64,000 nucleotides of DNA, from NCBI GenBank assembly GCA_012103505.1, contig WLWP01000001.1, positions 2,232,001-2,296,000 of the forward strand. The letters are read 5' to 3'. The position numbers were made by a program, and so were the translations under genes. This stretch comes from Pseudomonadales bacterium (GTDB lineage Bacteria; Pseudomonadota; Gammaproteobacteria; Pseudomonadales; Azotimanducaceae). A model generated the notes under the pieces. It saw nothing but the letters and a program-made list of their open reading frames with translations, was not told where the DNA came from and ran no database searches. Positions 60,202 to 64,000 of this stretch are shown here, in pieces (position 1 is the stretch's first letter; each line of letters starts with the position of its first letter).

Positions 60202-60614
60202 GACGACACCTCCGTAGGCTCGAACAAGGGTAAAGTTATATCTTCACTCACTGACTCAAACGTGACCTGAAGCGACATATCTAGCTGCAACGCCTCCGGT
60301 GTCTGCGGGCAACCCACGACGTTTGACGCCATCTTTGGGCCTTCTTCCAGCTGCACAATGGCTATGGAATGTGGTTCACCAAACGCCGGGTGTGGTCTGT
60401 TGTTAATCACGTAGCTTGCCAGCGTACCGCGACCGCTGGCGGCGAAGATGCTGACTTCCCGCCCGCTGCATTTCGGACAAAACGGTCGTGGTGGATAATA
60501 AACATGGTCACAGTCGTTACAGCGCTGCAAGCGAAGCTCACCCTCGCGGCAACCATCCCAAAAATGTTGGGTTTCCGGCGTGGGTGTGGGTAATGGTCGT
60601 TTCGGCGTACTCAT
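60198..60614 (-). CDS. DUF35 OB-fold Zn-ribbon acyl-CoA-binding protein
   Basis: 138 residues from ATG at 60614. L-Q-R-C-N-D-C and F-C-P-K-C are the Zn-ribbon; the OB domain follows (G-R-G-T-L-A-S-Y-V-I). It pairs with the thiolase-like protein downstream, whose gene overlaps by 4 bp. The frame extends further upstream but that part lacks family likeness. Confidence 0.88.
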   Translation of the reverse strand: MSTPKRPLPTPTPETQHFWDGCREGELRLQRCNDCDHVYYPPRPFCPKCSGREVSIFAASGRGTLASYVINNRPHPAFGEPHSIAIVQLEEGPKMASNVVGCPQTPEALQLDMSLQVTFESVSEDITLPLFEPTEVSS

Positions 60615-60701
60615 GGTCTTCCTAAATTCTCTCCAGCAGCACAATATAAGGCAAAGTCACCGTCCTCTGCCAAATTAATGGCTGTTTGAGAGTCTCGCTC
60701 T

Positions 60702-61232
60702 ATGAATTTTATCGATGCGTTGAGCACGATCGCCGAATACTCAATAGGAATCGCTGGGTTCACTGGAATCGTTACCGCGCTCGCAAAATTTCAAAACGCG
60801 AACGCGAGCCTGCTGTCCTATCGTCTATCCAACTTGTTGACTACCGCCTTTGTGCCAGGCTTTTCCAGTCTCATCGCACTCGCGCTGACCACGACAGAGC
60901 TTGATGAAGTACTTGTAGTGCGGGCGTCGAGTATTTTGTTAACGCTATACATGTGCGGGTGGAGTTACCGAGTCATCAGAAGAAAACAACCAAACACCAA
61001 CAAAGTCATGACTGTCTTTATGTGGAGCTTTTCAATCATCAACCTCTTCGCACAAGCGTTTAATGCCGTGTCAGTTGAACCTCTGACGATCGTCTACTTA
61101 GGCGGACTAATTGCGTTATTGGTGCAAGCGGCTGTTGTCTTCTCGGTTGTCGCGCTTTCGGTCTTGCACCGAGAATCATTCGCTGACGATTCACAGGCAA
61201 TTGGAGACGACACCGAGGCAGCCAGAAAATAA
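60702..61232 (+). CDS. Five-helix inner-membrane protein of unknown function
   Basis: 176 residues. Hydrophobic segments at about 10-30, 46-64, 72-91, 102-122 and 128-152 suggest five membrane helices, with a short acidic tail (D-D-S-Q-A-I-G-D-D-T-E). No family is recognised. It is divergent from the DUF35 gene and precedes tRNA-Val. Confidence 0.6.
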   Translation: MNFIDALSTIAEYSIGIAGFTGIVTALAKFQNANASLLSYRLSNLLTTAFVPGFSSLIALALTTTELDEVLVVRASSILLTLYMCGWSYRVIRRKQPNTNKVMTVFMWSFSIINLFAQAFNAVSVEPLTIVYLGGLIALLVQAAVVFSVVALSVLHRESFADDSQAIGDDTEAARK

Positions 61233-61239
61233 AACTGAT

Positions 61240-61316
61240 TGGTAGGCACGGTCGGATTCGAACCGACGACCTCTTGGATGTCGACCAAGCGCTCTAACCA
61301 ACTGAGCTACGCGCCT
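61240..61316 (-). tRNA. tRNA-Val (GAC)
   Basis: 77 nt on the minus strand. Acceptor AGGCGCG pairs with CGTGCCT, followed by A and encoded CCA; the anticodon arm CTTGGTCGACATCCAAG presents GAC; the T-arm contains GTTCGAATC. Confidence 0.95.
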
Positions 61317-61667
61317 AAAACCCCTACTTATTCAATCTGCCGGTTGTCGGTCTCATCTTAATACACGCGCTTTAAGCAGGTATAAACCATTCAAACCAGT
61401 GGGGCGGCTGGATTCTAGACGGCTGAGCTCTTTTTAGAAAGGGTTATCAGCTCAATCATTCGATCCAATTTCCGAACGGTTATCGGTCTATATCCCGACT
61501 ACCAACGTCGTAAAGGAAAATTACAACTTCACGACAATTTCTTTAGAATGTTGCAAAAATCTCTTACACTGACAAAAACTGAGTAGGTAATAGATTGTTT
61601 TTTAACGAGAATTTTTTTAGGCAGGATTATTGCATTGCTATAAACATACTTGAGGAGTCGCTCGGAA
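61317..61667. other. Gap with no gene seen
   Basis: AT-rich upstream region of the PEP-CTERM gene. Apart from possible promoter-like A/T runs near 61600-61650 I see no coding or RNA feature. Confidence 0.5.
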
Positions 61668-62225
61668 ATGAAAAAGATACTTAAGCTAGCAATAATTGGC
61701 TTAACCTGTACCTTCGCATCTAATGCAATGGCTGGTTGGGTTTGGTTGACAGACCCAGATCTCGGAGATAGTGCGATAAATCCAGGCCCCGCAAACATTG
61801 CACCCGCCGGACCAGATTCTCAGAGCGCTGGTAACATCGAAGCGTGGTTGGAGGACTTAACGAACAGCGGCGTGACATATCTCACCGGGGGAGACAGCAC
61901 GCCTGATATTTTACCCGGGTTAGACGCGCTGGGGGCAATTTATATTGTGCTCCACTATGGCAACTACCAGGGGGATATCCCATCGGGTTTCTCGCTGCCA
62001 GAAATCATGCAAGGTAACAAAATTGTACAGAGCTCGAATGTGAATATCGCCTATGTCTGCGACAATCTCTCTTCGTGCGATAGCTTCAACCCCCCAGATG
62101 AAGGGTTGAGCAACTACCGGATTTTCGGGAAAGGGCCAGTTGGCGTACCTGAACCCGGCACTTTGGGACTTCTCACATTGGGTCTGTTTGGCCTGGTGCT
62201 TTCGCGCAGAATCGTGAGAAGATAA
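61668..62225 (+). CDS. PEP-CTERM surface protein
   Basis: 185 residues. Signal peptide L-K-L-A-I-I-G-L-T-C-T-F-A-S-N-A-M-A. The C-terminus V-P-E-P-G-T-L-G-L-L then a hydrophobic helix and R-R-I-V-R-R is the PEP-CTERM sorting signal, recognised by exosortase (not in the window). A short Cys pair (C-D-N-L-S-S-C) may form a disulphide. ATG at 61668 was chosen because GAGGAG lies upstream. Confidence 0.88.
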   Translation: MKKILKLAIIGLTCTFASNAMAGWVWLTDPDLGDSAINPGPANIAPAGPDSQSAGNIEAWLEDLTNSGVTYLTGGDSTPDILPGLDALGAIYIVLHYGNYQGDIPSGFSLPEIMQGNKIVQSSNVNIAYVCDNLSSCDSFNPPDEGLSNYRIFGKGPVGVPEPGTLGLLTLGLFGLVLSRRIVRR

Positions 62226-62240
62226 ATCACCAAATGTTCA

Positions 62241-62272
62241 ACAAACCCAGGCACACCCTGGGTTTGTTTCTC
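62241..62272 (+). terminator. Intrinsic-like terminator after the PEP-CTERM gene
   Basis: Stem ACAAACCCAGG/CCTGGGTTTGT, 11 bp with a short loop, then TTCTCTCC. It starts 15 bp after the stop. Confidence 0.7.
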
Positions 62273-62401
62273 TCCATAACACATTCCGGTTCGCGCCCCC
62301 CTAAAGCGCGTTAGCATCTACGTTCTCCTTACATCAGTCGCACAACAAATCTCTCTGCAACGGCTATATTCTTTCTAGGTCACTTAGAAGGAACCGAAAA
62401 C

Positions 62402-62785
62402 ATGATTTTAGAGATGTATGTGCCCATATTGGCCGCTGTCGTATGCTTGCTCTGCGCAATATTTTCAAGCATCGGCGCACGTCAAAAGGAGCGAAACGAG
62501 CTAGGTTGGTTTCTAATCGGAATGTCCACAGGACCATTTGGGCTGTTGGTTTACGCGATGCCTTCAATGGTGCCTATTGCTTCGCTTGGTACCAACAAAA
62601 AAACACCCGAGTATCTGCCTAAAAGCGGCGCTCCAATGTGGGTGTCGTTCGTTGGTTTCGGTGTTTTCGCCGCTGTCCTTGTGACGCTACTACAAGCCGG
62701 AGGCGCTCTAGAAGCGAGTAGTTTTCCCGGTACGATCATGGAACTGGTCGAGTACGTGCGCACTGGTGAATTCTTGCCTATATAG
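62402..62785 (+). CDS. Small membrane protein of unknown function
   Basis: 127 residues with about three hydrophobic segments (residues 3-25, 38-60 and 77-99). Not recognised. AAGGAA precedes the ATG. It is alone between the PEP-CTERM gene and the regulator gene. Confidence 0.55.
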   Translation: MILEMYVPILAAVVCLLCAIFSSIGARQKERNELGWFLIGMSTGPFGLLVYAMPSMVPIASLGTNKKTPEYLPKSGAPMWVSFVGFGVFAAVLVTLLQAGGALEASSFPGTIMELVEYVRTGEFLPI

Positions 62786-62909
62786 CCAAAATTATGGGCA
62801 ATTATTTTACCTATATAAGTCACCCCAATTGAAACTGATACACCCGTCTCAGCATCCGCAGTACCAGCTCACTATTGTTTAGGTCTGGAAATGGATTTCG
62901 GGACTTTTC

Positions 62910-63740
62910 GTGCAAACTGTTGGTCTTCAAGGCCTTTGGATCGACCTTAGTGCATCTGTTCAGCGGGCAGAACTGCCCCGCTCGTTCCGTTTGCTCGGCA
63001 GTTATAGACGTTACGAAGACCCCAATCGCGCTGCAAAGGCAGCCACCGAACACCCTGTCGACTTCGCGCTGTTCGAAGTCGATTTCCCATCAAGTTCGGA
63101 TCTAGGTGATATTCTCGAATTCAAGCGCTCGCTGCCCAGTCTGCCTACTATCCTACTAACAGTACAACACTCTGAATCATTAGCAGTGTGGGCACTAAGG
63201 TCTCGAATTTTTGACTATTTTGTAAGCCCACCTACCGAACTAGAGGTGACTCAGTGCATGCGTGGCTTGCTTGAAATACGGCAGCTCCAGCAGACCCAAG
63301 AACCTCGCGCACTCCTCTCCCAAGAAAGTACCCCGCCAATTGAGTACGGAACTCGAGGCGTTGAGGCACAACTTTCCAAAGCGATCATGCTGGTGGAACG
63401 AAAGTACTACACACCTCTAGCCAACGAGGTTGTTGCGGAAGCCTGCGGCCTCAATCAGTTCAGATTCAGCAAGCTTTTCAAGGAAGTTTACGGTGTAGGC
63501 TTTCACGAATACCTCACACGCTACCGATTGCGCGAGGCAAGAAGATTGCTTTGCAACACAAAAACTAACGTTACCGAGGTTTGTTTCGCGGTTGGATTTA
63601 ACGATCCATCCTACTTCACTCGAGTCTTCCGCAAGTACTTTGATCTTAGCCCTTCAAACCTACTGGGCGTTCCCTTAAGCGACGACAACGGTCCTCATCC
63701 GAACATCCCGCTCCTGCCCCCCCACCAGCTAAGTAAGTAA
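62910..63740 (+). CDS. Receiver-like plus AraC-type DNA-binding regulator
   Basis: 276 residues from GTG. The first about 125 residues resemble a receiver-type fold (F-A-L-F-E-V-D-F-P and L-P-T-I-L-L-T, F-D-Y-F-V-S-P-P) but lack the clear Asp pocket and phospho-site, so it may be a degenerate receiver. The C-terminal AraC domain has A-E-A-C-G-L-N-Q-F-R-F-S-K-L-F-K and A-V-G-F-N-D-P-S-Y-F-T-R-V-F. The next gene is a Flp pilin, which it could regulate. Confidence 0.8.
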   Translation: MQTVGLQGLWIDLSASVQRAELPRSFRLLGSYRRYEDPNRAAKAATEHPVDFALFEVDFPSSSDLGDILEFKRSLPSLPTILLTVQHSESLAVWALRSRIFDYFVSPPTELEVTQCMRGLLEIRQLQQTQEPRALLSQESTPPIEYGTRGVEAQLSKAIMLVERKYYTPLANEVVAEACGLNQFRFSKLFKEVYGVGFHEYLTRYRLREARRLLCNTKTNVTEVCFAVGFNDPSYFTRVFRKYFDLSPSNLLGVPLSDDNGPHPNIPLLPPHQLSK

Positions 63741-63906
63741 GTTTTATGTAAGAAGTGTAAGGGTTTTGTTGGTTAAGCAATAAAGTCCTATTGTTCCCCA
63801 ATTTTGTCCGAGCCCGCCAACTCCCGCCCGGGTGTAATGACTCCCGAGACACGCTTCCACGGGGGAAGTGTTTCAAATTAAAAATGAAGACATCCAAGGA
63901 GTCACA

Positions 63907-64000
63907 ATGAAAGAAGCGATTATTAATTTCTTCAAAGACGAAGAAGGCTTGACAGCAGTCGAGTATGCCATTGCCGGTGCATTGGTTATCGGCGTTGCTG
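63907..64000 (+). CDS. Flp-family type IVb pilin, 3' end outside the window
   Basis: 31 codons visible. AAGGAG lies 5 nt before ATG. D-E-E-G then L-T-A-V-E-Y-A-I-A-G-A-L is the prepilin cleavage site (after G) and conserved E-Y of Flp pilins, which build tight-adherence pili with Tad machinery. The Tad genes, if present, lie beyond the window. Confidence 0.88.
   Translation, partial: MKEAIINFFKDEEGLTAVEYAIAGALVIGVA

Noticed and set aside
63741-63906. Riboswitch before the Flp pilin gene
   Set aside because: There are short GC-rich pairings but no known riboswitch consensus could be matched by eye.

Overview
The window looks like chromosome of a marine-type gammaproteobacterium. The strongest lineage marker is the minus-strand block infC-rpmI-rplT-pheS-pheT-ihfA-merR (43.9-49.6 kb), a typical gammaproteobacterial order. 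A TonB-dependent receptor, a PEP-CTERM protein, many Fe/Rieske oxygenases and a Flp pilin fit an aerobic, surface-active heterotroph. Genus cannot be fixed from the sequence alone.

Layout. 0-3.1 kb: small hydrolase/glutathione-transferase/cupin genes. 3.2-23.9 kb: an accessory region bounded on the right by an intact tRNA-Pro(GGG) (23834-23910) and on the left by a degenerate duplicate of the tRNA 3' part plus about 220 bp of its flank. Two more tRNA-Pro fragments and one tRNA-Asp fragment lie inside. The region holds two unrelated toxin-antitoxin modules (RHH/Doc and HigBA) packed between similar non-coding arms, a TetR-controlled catabolic and transport set (GPH symporter, TonB receptor, amidohydrolase, heterodimeric ABC exporter, 2OG-Fe and Rieske oxygenases), and a PhyH / enolase-superfamily / GMC oxidoreductase set. 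24-27.5 kb: malonyl-CoA decarboxylase and three tandem GNAT-like paralogues.

28-39.8 kb is the most interesting part. It has a CsgG-like secretion pore, two small secreted proteins, two paralogous secreted proteins with seven E-D-[NS]-D repeats each, and an outer-membrane barrel. After dinB comes an operon of ECF sigma factor, membrane anti-sigma factor with a subtilisin-propeptide-like outer domain, two subtilases and a secreted unknown. Four transcription units here carry the same promoter-like motif, TTTGAACC-N15-GT[GT]AC, upstream of the start: the sigma operon itself, both repeat-protein genes and the CsgG-like gene. I infer one ECF regulon that builds and processes a curli-like surface structure.

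40-43.8 kb: TPP enzyme and a frameshifted PhyH-HEAT protein. 43.8-49.6 kb: the housekeeping translation block, with infC starting at AUU. 49.8-60.6 kb: Baeyer-Villiger monooxygenase, SDR, esterase, a ParA/RHH pair, CaiB-type CoA transferase, IorAB-type molybdo-hydroxylase, thiolase and DUF35 protein, plausibly breaking down a cyclic ketone or similar substrate. 60.7-64 kb: membrane protein, tRNA-Val(GAC), PEP-CTERM protein, a receiver-AraC type regulator and the start of a Flp pilin gene cut by the window edge.
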